Positions 1 through 12,925 of a DNA stretch of 64,000 nucleotides are shown here, piece after piece. Where the stretch lies: the NCBI GenBank assembly GCA_017165825.1, contig CM029368.1:1746634-1810633 (forward strand), given 5' to 3'. The notes under the pieces are model-generated. The model did not search any database, was not told the DNA's origin, and was given only the letters and a program-made list of their open reading frames with translations. The stretch comes from Hepsetus odoe (Eukaryota; Chordata; Actinopteri; Characiformes; Hepsetidae). A program made the position numbers and the translations under genes. Numbering within the stretch: the first letter of the stretch is position 1; the number at the start of each line of letters is the position of its first letter.

Positions 1-558
1 ATTTACTATGAATATATCAGGATCTGTATTTTTAAGGTTAAATGAAAAAGTGAAAAGTAACTTGATCTCTCTCTCTCTCTTTCTCTTTCTCTCTCTCTCT
101 CTTTCTCTTTCTCTCTCTCTCTCTCACACACACACACTCCTCTGCATGTTTCCCCCTTCACCAAAATTTCCCCTTAAGACACTCAACACCATTCTCCAAC
201 TCAGCATGCAAACCTTCCCTGATTGGCCCTTCAGCTCGATCCCCCGTCCTCTGATTGGCCGATGGCCTTTCTTCACGCTGTGTTCACACTCTGAGCGCAT
301 GTCTCTGTGGGCAGATCTGACTATTGCTCTGGGGAACAAAATGTTTTTGAAAAGCGTGAGAGTCTTTTTTTATGTGACTTATGTGAAAACTGCAGTTCCT
401 CTCTGAGTCGGGTTAATCTCAGGTGTTTCTTTTTGGCTTGTCTGGTTCTTGGGGGTTATTTATTTTTACTGAGTGGGCTTTCACCCTTCTCTGAGTCTGG
501 AAACATTCACCCACAGTCAATTCTTTTATAAAAATGTATCAAAACCATGTCCCATTTT
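1..558. other. Intergenic, microsatellite-bearing left edge
   Basis: There is a compound CT then CA microsatellite at about 66-137. The remainder shows no conserved coding segment. Short open frames here are low-complexity (Ser/Leu runs from CT repeats) and do not look like genes. Confidence 0.6.
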
Positions 559-845
559 AATATAATCGAACTTGGTTTGACTTTTGTATTAAATGTCTAA
601 AATGTGCATAATTACACATTAATAACACACGTAATAACAGTGCAACTACAACATTAATATAATCAAACTTGGGTTCCCTTTAATATTAAATGTCTAGAAA
701 ATGCCTGTTATTACACATTAATAATGCATGCAGTGACAGTGTAACCACATTAACATAACTGAACTTGTTAGCTTTTTATATGTGATGTCTAAAAATTGTG
801 TTATTACACATTAATAACACATGTATTAACAGTGTAACTACTGCT
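559..845. repeat. Tandem triplicate of a ~97-bp AT-rich unit
   Basis: Three diverged head-to-tail copies begin near 559, 656 and 753. Each starts TAATATAATC or TAACATAACT, continues through a TTAAATGTCTA-like stretch and ATTACACATTAATAA, and ends in an ACAGTGTAACTAC-like stretch. Related TAATTACA words continue to about 1150 without clear units. No coding content. Confidence 0.7.
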
Positions 846-2600
846 AATGGATTCTGTGTTATAGATGCTCACAGCAGCACTTCAGTCTGATTGGAGTAAA
901 CCTTAAAGTAATACACATGTAATTACATAACCTGTAACAGAGTAAACACATCAGCAGGCATAACGCTGTTGTTACATATGTTATTAATATGTAATTGCAT
1001 AGTTATTAGACACTTGAAATGAATGGAAACCTAAAGTCAGGCATATTCATGATGCTACACATGGTTTTCATGTTTTCTTTAGTTTTCTTGAGTCACTTGA
1101 ACAAGATAACATGTAATTACACAGTTATTACACAGTTAATATAACGAGGGTCTGAATATACACACGTTTGTGTATCAACTTTCAAAACTACATTATAAAT
1201 GAAGGTCTGCGCTGGAATTTTTGGATCTTCAGTAAACGTGAACCCCAGTTACTGTTTGGGTTCATATTTGGAGTGTTAATGAGTTTGACATGTTGGTGTT
1301 TCATCCACAGCTTTGATCTCAGTGTTCTTCTAAAATGTAGAAGAAAGTGAAAAAGTCCACCTGGATTCAGCAGATTTCATCCTAGTTCTGAAAAAATGTT
1401 TTTGATTCTTGTTTTGAGACACCTATTTTGCAACCAGAGGCCTTGTCTCTTCTCACTACAATGCTCAACTCTCACATGACCATGAGATAAGAACCACGTT
1501 ACTGAATTAAACGCCCACCAGCACAACACCATGGATGAGAAGTGAAACCACAAGATGGTGAAAGCAAAAATGGGTCAAGGAACAAAATCTGATTTACTCA
1601 GCAAACCTAGAATTCCCCCAATGACTGGTGTGGCCTTTTGGTCTCATGTCCTGCCCTCTTTGTCCAGAAGCACTGACCTGAAACATTCCTGAGCTGAGCT
1701 GTATTCCTGCAGGAGGAAGCTTCTTTTCTTCAACAAAAACTTAGATGTTCCTTTAGGTCTCCAGTGTTGAGGAAAGCCTTTGGTTCACTTTCAAATCATC
1801 ACTTTTTTCCTACAGCTCTCCTTATTCACACGCTGCCTAAGAGTTTTAGTGTTGTTATGGTTCCTGCCTGGAAAAAACAGCAATTTTTAGGTTCCAAGTG
1901 GGAATCCAGCATCTCAGCCCCCAAATCAGTTTGTTTAGAGCTCAAACCAGAACAGAGTCGGTTCCTTTTTGGTGGACGGAACTCTAGAGACAGGCACATT
2001 TGGGACACCAAAATAATCCGATGAGCGATTCGGGTGTTCATGAGTGAATTAGAAAGTGGCTACATGAGTGTCCTGTCCCATCTCCGGCAGTCCCTACCTG
2101 GATGCCACTCCTCACCTACACCACACAGAGTATTTGCGGCAGGTGGGAATGCGTCCCGCATGGAAAATCTCTGGCCATTATTCTGCACACATAGTCCAGA
2201 GTTCATGTTCATGGCTCGTAAGGCTCTGCTGCAGAGAAACTGGAAAGACAATTTTAAGGTGGGCTGAGTTTGCAGCATCTCTTATGATCCACAGAGGGGA
2301 ACTTAGATTAACCATCTCTTCACAGAGATCCAAACCGTAGTGTTTATCTGCTGAACTGAACACGTAGGTGGAAAAATGAAAACGTTGCTTTTCCCCTCTG
2401 GAACGAGTCCACTAAAATGAGCAAAAGGCAAAATAAAAAGGAAGTGTGATCCCTTTAGAGGAATGTGTGTTGGTTTACACTCAACAAATCATGTAATCTG
2501 ACCAGGGGCGTTATAATTTTTTCACGTAACCGCTCTCCTGCCAGAGTACAGGTAAACAGGGAAGAGAACTGCTGCAGGACGAATGGCCTTCAGTGTCCCC
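846..2600. other. Intergenic, no gene recognised
   Basis: AT-rich to mixed sequence with only short open frames that do not resemble any family I know. No RNA gene or mobile-element signature was recognised. Confidence 0.5.
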
Positions 2601-2604
2601 ATAC

Positions 2605-2770
2605 CAGAGACAAAAAGACAGATAAACACAGCAACATCTCTGTGTCAATAGAAAGAAAGAAAGAAAGACAAACACAGCAATGTCTCTGTTTCTAAAAAAA
2701 GAAAGAAAGAAAGAAAGAAAGAAAGACAGGAGTATAGAGAGACAATCACAGCAACGTCTTTGTGCCTAAA
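2605..2770. repeat. Compound GAAA microsatellite with a duplicated flank
   Basis: Two GAAA runs (about 2651-2668 and 2701-2726) alternate with three diverged copies of a segment reading ACACAGCAAyrTCTcTGT. The microsatellite and its flank have therefore been tandemly amplified together. Confidence 0.7.
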
Positions 2771-3159
2771 TGAAGTCAAATAAAACCAATATAAACAAAT
2801 CTATTAATTAAAAGCATGGAACCAGATTTATTTCTATCGAATATTTATTTTTTGATTTCAAAATTTCTTCAAAATCATTTTTATCATTTGTATTATTCAT
2901 ATATTTCACATACAAACAATCAGTACAGACTGTACCAACAGACAGAGAGGACAAATTAATGGTGTTTTGAAGACCCGTCCCCTTGTTTTGAAGACCCGTC
3001 CCGTGTGTGGAAAGCTTGTCGCCCACGGTGTCACATTTCACCTCCAAGCCTCCCTGAAAACGCCCTCAGGTCCTGCAAGACGTGCAGAACGTGAAGCTGC
3101 CTGGAACATGCAGGCCAGACAGAGCTGCAGCAGCTATACTGCAAATACACCCCTCCTCC

Positions 3160-3200
3160 ACACACACACACACACTCACACACACACACTCACACACAAA
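3160..3200. repeat. CA microsatellite
   Basis: Interrupted CACACA/CACTCACA run. Flanking sequence from about 3200 to 4450 shows no recognisable gene or element. Confidence 0.7.
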
Positions 3201-4454
3201 CATGCATACGTTAAGGGGTGCGGATCAGAACGTACTGTTCACACTGAGTTTCAGGATCAACAGCAGAAGAGAAAGAGGAAGAGAGAAAAAAACTGACAGA
3301 GCAGCAGGAAGGAAGACTTTTGACCTAGCGCTCTAAAAGCGCCTCTGAAATGTGCCTCCATATTTTATTATGCACTTTACACTCTGCATGAGTTCCACAA
3401 CGGCTGCATCAGTAAAAACTAAAGAGTGTTTATTTTCTCCTTCCTCTAAAGTGACCCTTTCAGAGATACAAGGTTTTTGCGATGACGAATGTTCATAAAC
3501 ACATGAACCCTTGTGAACACGTGCATCTGACGCTGTTTGCTTTCTTTTTGTGCACACTTTATGTTTCTCAAAGGAAGATATTAAACTAAACAAGGCAGGG
3601 TGTTTAGCAGCCAGGTTGTCATGGAAACAGTTTGGTTTTCACCTTTATTAGGATGTTACAGAATGAAATAGTTTGGCAAATTAACCCAACCATCACACTG
3701 ATCCCAGATCAGCCGCGACATGCCCAGAGTCCAAATTTACCTTCTAAGTTTAGAACTAAAAGTAAAAAGCTAAAATGAGTCATTTTTAAGTGCTATTTGT
3801 TTCTGGGATTTTATTTATTTGATGTTTGATGTTCTTCTGTTCTTCTTCCTCCTTAACCGCAGAGTGTGACACACCTCAATGAAGTTTCGTGAGGTGTTAA
3901 CAGAAAAGATGTGGGTGACAATGCTGATCTTTGCCTTATTGCTCTCATTTTCACAGCAGCCAGAAGATGCAATGTTTAACATTTAACTGAGCATCAGCGA
4001 TTTTGGGCTTTTGTGGGCCGAATATTATATATATATTTTAAAATACTTGTGTTTATGCTGATTTTGGACTTCCTGGCAAGTTTTAACAGTTAGATAAAGT
4101 AAAAGCAAGAAGAAGTAAGAAGTAAAAGCAATTTTCCATTTTATCTTCTTTGTGTAGACCCTCCACTTTCTCCCCTCGTTGCTCTCTAGCAGCTCAACAT
4201 GGTCACAACAGAGAATGTTGTACAAATTTCAAAAAGTTGAGCTCATTTATATCATTCCCACAAGAATAAATATTGTACTGTATAAAAATCTTCTGCCATC
4301 TTTGTTTATATTGAGGGAAAAAAAAAACCTCACTAGTGTAAAATACTATTTCAATCTCTCTTATCTTTGGCATTTGATCAAACAAAAGAAATGTGAATAA
4401 ATATTGTAGTGTGATGACATTAAAATGAAAAAATATATATAAACCCAAAAACAG

Positions 4455-4812
4455 AAGGTTTTAGATAGAGATGTTCCAACCACTCAGCGGTAAACTGAAT
4501 CCCTTGATCATCTGGAATCATCTGCACCTGGTTCTTCACTGCTTCATGTCTTAAGTTGGACACTTTGTTCTGCTTGAAGGTTCAGACGTAGATCACTGTG
4601 TGGATTAACCAACACAGAACTATCAAACTGCTCAGGTACAGAGACTGGACTGAACATGAGAGACAACAACACTGTCCTTCAGGAAGATCTGAAGAACTGC
4701 TCAGGTACAGAGACTGGACTGAACATGAGAGACAACAACACTGTCCTTCAGGAAGATCTGGAGAACTGCTCAGGTACAGAGACTGGACTGAACATGAGAG
4801 ACAGAAAATTTA
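4455..4812 (+). mobile_element. Dispersed inverted-repeat element with internal 69-bp repeat, ~2.7 units
   Basis: This matches three other loci in the window (22.8, 48.1 and 52.7 kb). It has a left part containing CTTGATCATCTGGAATCATC, then GATCACTGTGTGGATTAACC, then tandem 69-bp units containing CAGGTACAGAGACTGGACTG and CTGTCCTTCAGGAAGATCTG. Two units are nearly complete and the third is cut short. No transposase is visible, so it looks like a non-autonomous DNA element. The 69-bp unit stays open in frame, which produces an artificial repetitive open frame. Confidence 0.65.
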
Positions 4813-4859
4813 AGGAAACCTGAAGAACCGTTAGAAAGAATGTTTAGTATCATTTAATC

Positions 4860-6150
4860 TATTTAGCAGAATAGCCACTAAGGGCCTTTAGAAGGAGAGC
4901 ACTGATAAGATGAAATAGTTTTGCATGGCAACAACACAAACATGTCAAAGAGAAACTGCAGCACATTCCTTTTTCCAGAGATATTATTGTTTTAAAGTTT
5001 CTCCAGACAAGCCGAGAACCTTCACTCCGGCCGAACAGCACAACGTTTAACCAAAGGCCGCGATCAAGAAGAAAAATACAAACCGGCTTCTTCCCAGCTG
5101 GCCTTGAGGTTGTGTTTAGACTGAGCCCAGTTCTGTCTTGTGTGATATCACCAACACAGATTAGACCTGTTTGGCTGAGAGAGACTGTGATTACGAGGAC
5201 CTGAAAACAAAAAACAATCATAGAAATTATGTCACACATGGAGAAAAACAGCCCAAGTCCAAAAATCCTCTTTGCAAAAGACATAAAGATGGGTTTCCAA
5301 GGCCCTCTTGTACGAAGGCAAACACATGGAGGCTTCCTGGAGCATCCGTTCACAGTTTTGAAGTCCTTTACATTTCTAAAAATGTGTCAAATTAGCAAAC
5401 TGAAATATGTCTTGGTTCTTGTCTTGGTTCATCCCACATTTATGTCCTCCAGGAGACTCGGGCACACATTCTGTAAAGCTGCTTTGCAAGCAGCTGAAAG
5501 AAATGCCATAAAAATGAACTTGACTTGTTGAAAATGGATCCAAATCTTAGTCAAGAAGATTTTAAATATTATAACACAGCTCAGCAAACTTTAGACAATA
5601 AACAAAACAAATACCTCATTAGCCAAAATGACAAAGTGTGTTGTATTTTGTCCTATTTTTATATTTTTTAAGCTTTTCTCAAAGGCTATGGTGTCACAAG
5701 TATTCCTTTAATATTTTTTTGGTTTGGTGTTAAGGTGTAGTCCAATATTTTGCAAACCTGCACTTTTCAATTAGATTATTTTCCTGCTCAAACATGTCTG
5801 AGCGCCTTACCAAATTTTCCATGAGGACAAACAAGGTAGAGGAATATGAATACAGTGTAGGAAGTCCACAAAATTACCACTAGCAAACTCAACTGACTGT
5901 ATAATACATGAATACTACAGATTACTTAATTATCCCTTTAGCAATTCCAGGCCATAAACTGGACTGATATGAGAGCCTCATGACTCACTAAGTAAATGAA
6001 TCAGCTGACATTTATTCTACCAGAGAAGTGATGTTTGTTCAAAACCCAGGGACTAGGAAAGCACAAGCCAGTGTATTTCTTCATGTTGATTCAAAACATC
6101 AGGGAGGGCCTCCGGTCTAAAACCTTTGCCAAATCAATCTACAAAAGGGA
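4860..6150. other. Intergenic; only a short repeat tail near 5465-5530
   Basis: A minus-strand open frame of 164 codons (4859-5353) has no recognisable motif and is judged chance. Around 5470-5525 the words CTGTAAAGCTGCTTTGCAA and GAACTTGACTTG resemble the 3' tail of a widespread fish interspersed repeat. A related tail is at 18655-18700 and a reverse one near 61790-61860. Confidence 0.45.
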
Positions 6151-6169
6151 TTTCTATACCTGATCGGTC

Positions 6170-6480
6170 AAGGCGCTGGTTAACCACGACCAGAGAAATA
6201 TGGCAGAGAAATGTGTGAGAGTAGTATATGGATATATTTGTATTAGGGCAGTGCGACAGTGTTGAGGTCTGCAGTAGGGGTGACGGATGCATTTAAATTA
6301 GAGGTTTGCTTACATCAAAGATATTTGATGATTTGATCTTTAACGAGTGTAGGAAACAGCTTGAGGAAAGCCTGGAGAACTGGAGATATGCTCTAAAGAG
6401 GAGAGGAATGAAAGTAAGTAGGACAAAGACAGAATACATGAGTGTGAACGAAAGGGAAGAAAGTGATTAAGATGCAAGGA
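6170..6480 (+). mobile_element. RTE-type LINE fragment, reverse transcriptase region
   Basis: The reading frame at about 6351-6455 gives a segment with QLEESLENWRYALKRRGMKV followed by KTEYM. This is the downstream part of an RTE-like reverse transcriptase, just after the catalytic palm. The flanks are frame-shifted and stop-interrupted, so this is a dead fragment. Confidence 0.7.
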
Positions 6481-7080
6481 GTAGAGGTGACAAAGGTGGA
6501 GCCACTTGCTTGGGATCAACAGTTGAGAAGGCCCAGAGAGTTCCCTGCTGATAAAATTTCATGATAACAGTATGACAATACATTTATTGATCTTTATTAA
6601 CCTTTCCAACATTTTAAAGCTGCACTGTAACCAAAAGGTTTTTCATTGTTTTATTGACTCTTGCAATATCCTTATCAGTTTTAACCTTAGTGTTTATAGA
6701 AACAATAAAAGTAAAGGAAGAATAGATGCAACATCATGGGAGTGCTGGAGAGAGGAAGTGAGAACAGTTCAACGAACAAATGAAGGAAGCCTCCCTGCCC
6801 AGAGAGCTTGGCCTTAATTCCAGCTGCCTCGTTAATTTGATCCCAGAGCAGTGTGGAGGTCTCCTACAGTAAAGGTTCAGGTGAGTATCATGGAGAAGGA
6901 AACTGAGTCAGGATCGGCTGATGCCCCTCCCTGAAAAGGGATGAAGTCAATTTCCTTTAGAGGAACAGGGAGACAGGAGGGTCAGCTGGCTCCAGGGTGA
7001 ACTTTAAAGTGTCAGCAAAGTCCACAGAAGGGAGGTGACGTTCTGCTTGAGAGCAGAGACGTGTGCAGATCTAAAAAAGT

Positions 7081-7266
7081 GAAGTGAAAGCGATTATTTG
7101 TCATTAAAGTACAGCTGTTTTTAACACACACACACCGTCCAGCAGGGGGGCAGACTTATCCTGTGCTTGGGGAGCAGTGATGGGGACAGTACCTTCCTCA
7201 GGGGTAGCCCAGGGCAAACTAATGGTCTGGGACTCAAACCCATGACCTGGGGTCATGTCCCTTAGA
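7081..7266 (-). mobile_element. tRNA-derived SINE (family A)
   Basis: Reads in reverse. It has the family core (GAGCAGTGATGGGGACAGTA, complement of the ACTGCTCCCC segment), a degenerate box B (GGGACTCAAACCCATGACC) and the GTGAAGTGAAAG tail at its left end. Family A recurs about 25 times in this window. Confidence 0.75.
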
Positions 7267-7913
7267 TGTTTCCAATAAATTGTCCAGTCAGTGAAAACGA
7301 CTTGGCCACTAGGTCCCAAACTAGGCCAACCAATGAGGATCATATTTCAAATGGGAAAGAGTCAGAATTCCAGGAATCACAACTGCTGAACAGCAAGGCT
7401 TAGCAACTTTTGCACCAATCCCCATGAGACTTGTCTCCTGAGAGAGTTTGAATACCAAGTCCTTAATGAGTCCCAGCTGTGTCCAGGACACCTGAGAAGT
7501 GGGCGTGTCTGAGGCCGGAGCAATTAGTCATTCGGAAATGCAGACTGACTGATAGGTGGCATCGTGCAACTTAGAGTTTTTACCCTGTGAAATGTCATGC
7601 AGTCGCATTTGCATGACTTTGCAAAGGGCTTGATTGTGGAGTTGATTTCAGGTCCTGTTAGTTGGAAATCTATCACAGCGGCAGAGAACTTTACTTCCTC
7701 TTGATGCTTTTTGTGCAATCGGATGTTAATTGGGTAATGAGAGGAGTGAACATGATAATGGTGTAATTGTGGATTGAATGACTATTTTAGGGGCTGTCAG
7801 TAAGAAAAGCAGCTGTGTTGTAAACTGGGAGTGTTTTAGTTACTCACCAGCCAAACATGAGCACTGCAGGATAAAATCTAATGACTCATTCTCATTCTTT
7901 CCCTCATAAAAAT

Positions 7914-8120
7914 GGGGGCAGAGGTAGCCTAGAGATTAGGGACTAGGCCACAAGGTCATGGGATATAAAACTTGGACCAGCAAGTTCAGTTGCCCTGAGT
8001 TGCAAGGTACCATCTCCATCATAGCTCCCTGGGTGCTGGATATGGCTGCCCCCTGCTGGACATCATGACTGGGTAAACAGAGATATCAATTTCACTTTGC
8101 TGTGTGTACACAATGACAAT
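7914..8120 (+). mobile_element. tRNA-derived SINE (family A), diverged
   Basis: Box A-like GGCAGAGGTAGCCTAGAG, core GCAAGGTACCATCTCCATCA and CTGCCCCCTGCTGGAC are visible. Box B is decayed (CATGGGATATAAAAC). An old copy. Confidence 0.7.
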
Positions 8121-8129
8121 GGCCGGAAA

Positions 8130-10190
8130 CTGGCATGAAAAACTTTGAAGGCTTGGTGAAAAATGCTTTCCCATTCCTGCCTATGGCTAAAGTGAAAACC
8201 TCACAACTGCCCCAGCGGTCATACCCACTGTTCCTGATGTGTGTCCAATAACATTGTGTTTGGATGGGGTAAATGCAGAGGACAAACCCAGTGTTACTGG
8301 GTTATTTTCATCACTTCGGACCATTTCCGCTTGTCCGTCATCCATTTTTGAAACAGCAGCTCCTACCACGGTAGAACAGCTGTGGTGGAGGGTAGCACGA
8401 GCACGAGACTTCATCCCTTTTCACGAGTACCAACCACTTCTCCGTTGGCTTAAATGTCAAATAAGTGGTTAGCGGGAAAAAGCAGGGATACAGAAGAACA
8501 TATGAAGTTAAATCCCCAAACGCCCAAAGGCCTTCAATGTCCTGCCAGCGGATTTCCTCTAAACTTACTTGGACTGGATGCTACTTAATCGCATTGGAAA
8601 GGGAAGTGAGCGGGTGGACTAGTTAGGCGGATTTCTGCTTCGTCACTTTCATGGCCGACTCTCTTTGGCATGAAAGCATCTGATAGAGTTTTATGGCTGA
8701 GCGTCAGAGGCAGGTGAAGTAAGTAAGTAAGGTGAAGGCTCCAGATTGATGCCATAAGATTAGCCGACTGTGGAGGTTAAAGGAGGATTCGGCCGTGAGA
8801 CAAACCTGCCAGCTTCATGTGAAGGGTGACCATGACCATGATTTACAGTTTAGTGCCGTGGTGCCATAAAAAACTTCCCTGTTGGCTTTTTACACCCTTG
8901 CAACTACATGCGGGGAGGCAAGAATGCAATGAAAATCATTCGATTTTTAAGATTTCATGCATTTTTATTATAAATCATGCAAGTGTGAGTGAAGAGAGGA
9001 GTATCTGCTGGAGCACTTTTGGTTTCTGCTCAAACTCCACAAGATGGGCAGATCCAGCTGAGAGTCAGTGTCTTTTTAACAACTGTGGCTCATCATTTCC
9101 AGATTTACAAGAATGTCCAGATTTTAAATGTTAAAATATCAAGTGGATCAGATGGATGTGTTCATCTCCTTGGTGATGGAAAACAGCTCCTTATATGGAA
9201 GTTCGGAGGCTTTGTTGTGAAGATCAAGGCTTTGTTTGGTGCTCCTACACTTTCTATTCATTTTGAGGTTAAAAATGAGATGAAAATGTAGAAATATTAC
9301 CATCAATGAGGTTTTAAATGTGTATTTAAAGATGGAAAACGATTTTACGTGTGCGTGTGCGGATGTAGCCGCAATTTATTTTAGGGGGGAAATGGATTTT
9401 TGAATTTTTAAAACAGCTTTTCTATTTGTAATTGTAATTGAAAATTGAAATATTTTAGAATATTTCCTAGATTGTGCTAAAAATGGACACTAGACTTTCT
9501 TTTATACATAATTAAAAAATTCTTAAAATGACACACAATACCCTCGGTCTTCTAAGGGTCAAATGTCCTGCCAAACAGGTGAAATTTAGACTTTTTTAAT
9601 GATTGCCTGCTAATCGACGGACAGACGGTGACTCTGCTCACGTGTCTGAAATGTTGAAAGTCCCCAGGTGAGAAGGGACTGCAGGGAGGCCAGGGTTAGA
9701 GGATAATCCACTTAAACACTTTTAAAGGGCAGCTCTGATGCCATCAGCAGCTCAGCCCAGACTGAGACCAACTGCTGCTCCGCTGGACCTTCTGCTGTGA
9801 CCTTCCCATCAATACAGGACGGCCTGTGTCCCGAGGTGTTAGTACAGTCTGAACGTGCATCAGATATCGTTTTGGAATAAGTGTCAAGATCCACTCAGGA
9901 TTGACGCTCAGGATTTGCCTTTAAACTGCTTGAAAGTTCATCACACCTCCAAATACTGATCACACGGCCTTACAGCTCCCAGATCTGCTCACAGTCACAG
10001 ACAGATAGAGAGAAAGATGGATGGATGGATTTAACCAGGGTCAGAAAATCCACAGTACACTTTATAAGTAACTCAATGAATTCTTCTTAAATCCTGGCAT
10101 TTGGAATATTGTCTACCTGTATTCCCAGTAAACATTTTTCCGAATTGTACCAAAAATCACACGTCATCTATGGGACACTTTTGAAAGTGG
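8130..10190. other. Intergenic, no gene recognised
   Basis: Mixed-composition sequence with several short open frames, none with recognisable motifs. A small GATG run sits near 10016-10030. Confidence 0.5.
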
Positions 10191-10194
10191 AAAA

Positions 10195-10457
10195 AGTGAA
10201 AGTGAAAGTGACAACCCTCGTCATTGCGAGGTCACAGCACAACACACAGTGAACCACAACGAAATTGGACCTCTGCATTTAACCCATGCACTCAAACACC
10301 GAGCAGCAGGGGGCAGCTATTGAAAGCACCCGGGGAGCAGTGACGGGGATGGTACCTTGCTCAAGTGTACCTCAGGGCAACCTACTGGTGAGGGAATCGA
10401 ACCCACAATCTTCCGATGCGGGGGGCAACTCCCTCACCACTATACCACCGCTGCCCC
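10195..10457 (-). mobile_element. tRNA-derived SINE (family A), near full length
   Basis: A good reference copy in reverse. Left end AAGTGAAAGTGACAACCC is the tail. The middle has GAGCAGTGACGGGGATGGTA and the right part has GGGAATCGAACCCACAATC (box B complement). It ends in ACCACTATACCACCGCTGCC (box A complement). Length is about 260 bp. Confidence 0.85.
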
Positions 10458-11084
10458 ATTAGAGCTGTATTAGAGCTATAAATAAAATTTGAAGTTACTC
10501 TGGATAAAGAATTAAAGAGTAGTGGTTAAAAGTCTCTCCTCAGAGAAAGAAAAAAGAAAGAAGAGCTCAGGATCAAACAACTGAAACAGAAAGACCTACT
10601 GCATTACTGATCTATTCTGAATTCAACAAAGCGATTACATTTTCCTGTTTTTAAATGCATTTTAGAGTTGATTCTCACGTGTAAGAACTTTCCAGCTGTA
10701 ATCCATGACTTCCTGTTGAAGCTGGGTACAAATATGAGGCGACACAGAAGACAACAAACCCATCAACGTAGGAGAAGAGGACATGAGAACCAAATAGGGA
10801 GACGTTTGTAGACCTTCTCTTACACACCTGCATGGAAGATGACCAGGGTTCATTTTGCCCCCACGTAATAAAGGCAGGATGGTAAGAGGGGCAATTTGCA
10901 AGAAAAAGCCTTGAGGTTATCAAGCCACCAAAACCAACATCGGATGCCACGTTGCTGCACCCAAAACGCAACATATCAGGGACCTAGATAACAAATGTGC
11001 ATGAATTTCACTTAAGTTCTCCATTTTCAGGGGAAGATCAAAACAAATGAAATCAAATCTGATTTGAGGAGACCCTACTCGATT
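10458..11084. other. Intergenic, no gene recognised
   Basis: No element or exon recognised. Two overlapping minus-strand open frames (79 and 99 codons) lack family features. Confidence 0.45.
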
Positions 11085-11181
11085 TCTCACTCACTCATTT
11101 TTTGTGCCGCTTGTCCCGAACCCAGCTCTCACAGGGTGAAACATGGGGACACACCCTGGAGTGGTCACCAGTCCATCAGGT

Positions 11182-11216
<35 letters not shown>

Positions 11217-11391
11217 GATGGACAATTAATCATCTCCAGTCCACCTGCAGGCCTTTAGATGGTAGGAGGAGACTGAAGCTCCTGGAGGAAACATTCACAA
11301 ACACAGGGACACTCAACACAGAAAACACCTGGACCGTCCCATCTGGGAATCAAATCCAGGACCTTCTCACTGTGAAGCAACCGTGCCGCCC
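11085..11391 (-). mobile_element. tRNA-derived SINE (family C) carrying a CA expansion
   Basis: Reverse copy of the element seen forward at 16289-16612. It contains CTCACTCACTCATTTTTTGT, GTGGTCACCAGTCCATCAGG, a CA microsatellite at 11183-11213 inside the element, GGGAATCAAATCCAGGACC (box B complement) and ends GTGCCGCCC. Confidence 0.75.
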
Positions 11392-12148
11392 TTGTTTATT
11401 CGTGAATCCTGATAATTTTTTTGGGTAAAAAAAAATGAATTGATTGAATCTGATTGGAAGCCGTCATGGTCCCTCAGAATCAGAAACAGCTTATGATACG
11501 TCTGCATGAGAAGACTGAACCAGCAGACATGATGACGAGTGTGAAAAGAAATTAGAGTAAAATTAAATAAACAAAGTAAAAATGAGTGAACTCTGCATAA
11601 ACGCTCAACACGCACAGTGATGGAGGCCACGTGCAGAGCTGATCAGGCCAAATATCTGGACTGTAATTATTCACAGACGCTAAAGTACTGACTCAGCAGA
11701 GGGACGTCCCATGTTGGCTATAAAATTCGCCACCAGCGCACAGAGGAAGTGATGCCGCGGCACATCGCCTGCCAAATCTGCAAATGTACCAGTGAACAAA
11801 AATAGTGCAAAAAGAGTGTGTGCTCCTGACTCATACACACACCCCGTGTGTGTGCTCTTACAGCTGTGTACTGCCTGTGGTTGGCTGTACACCACGTTCC
11901 AGCAGACTCACTGCTTGAGTACAGAGGAAGTTCTCCCCACACGTTTCATCACTACACACGGAGGTCATAACCTAGAATCTGGTGTTACTGGTGTGTTTAC
12001 CAACAGTTTGTCCCCCTAAAATGTACAAATCTGATTTTTCAGGTGTAGCACGGCTGCGGGACGTGCGTATAGAGGCCTACACTGCAGTAAAATAACACCT
12101 GAAGAACCGAGTTCTCTCTCGAGCTTCAGAGAAACTTACAAGCAACCA

Positions 12149-12340
12149 TGAAAGCGACTGTTTGTTGTTGTGAACACACAGTGAAGCACAATCCAGCAAG
12201 GGGCAGACATACCCAGCGCCCGGGGAGCAGTGATGGGGACAGTACCTTGCTCAAGGGAACTTCAGGACAAGCGACAGACCCGGGATTCAAACCTACGACC
12301 TTCTCATTCTGGCGTCTTGTCCCTAAACCCTAGACCAAAG
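12149..12340 (-). mobile_element. tRNA-derived SINE (family A)
   Basis: Reverse copy with AGCAAGGGGCAGACATACCC, GGGGAGCAGTGATGGGGACA and GGGATTCAAACCTACGACC. Box A end is degraded. Confidence 0.75.
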
Positions 12341-12499
12341 CTTGCTCCATGACTTAATGTCTAGAAATCATACTGGTTCAGTACCCAGGACGGGCAGGAA
12401 AACATGGACAGTGGGAGACGGGTAAGACATTGGCAACTGTGTCTTTGGGCAAGACACCTTACCCCATAGCTGCCCCCGGGTGCAGCCTACTGATCCTGG

Positions 12500-12765
12500 T
12501 ATGTGTTTTCACCTCCGTGTCTTCCTGTCCTCTTTCACAATGACTCCCTGCATGTCCTCTCTCACCACGTCCATAAACCTCCTCTTTGTCCTTCCGCTTC
12601 TCCTCTTTCCTGGAAGCTCAATCCTCAACATCCTTCTCCTGATATACTCCTCGTCTCTCCTCTGGACATGTCCAAACCAACACAGTCTCACTTCTCTCAC
12701 CTTGCCTCCAAAATGTCCAACCTGAGCTGTCTATTGTTCCTGATCCTGTCCATCCTTGTTTCCCT
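12500..12765 (-). mobile_element. RTE-type LINE 3' end (ORF2 C-terminus)
   Basis: A minus-strand frame at 12509-12700 encodes a peptide with the WFGHVQRRDEEYIRRRML motif followed by LPGK and a KRRFMDVVREDMQ motif. This is the C-terminal end of an RTE/BovB-like LINE polyprotein that recurs at nine further places in this window. It is truncated upstream, as expected of 5'-truncated LINE insertions. Confidence 0.8.
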
Positions 12766-12925
12766 GCTTCAGCACTTTCATTTCATCATCGGCAGGTATT
12801 TAATTGCTTTATATTGGAACAAATTATATTTTGGTCCCGGTGGACAAATGAGTCCAAAATGCGAAGCATTGACAGAACCGGTCCCTCCTTCTTAATCCTT
12901 TTAGTGAAACATAAAAGGCTGAAGC

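Noticed and set aside
4859..5353. 164-codon minus-strand open frame
   Set aside because: No recognisable domain, no splice context, and composition looks like ordinary intergenic DNA.
8239..8472. Possible small gene with complementary open frames on both strands
   Set aside because: The left part resembles a decayed SINE 3' end (GGGGTAAATGCAGAGGACAA) and the remainder has no motif.
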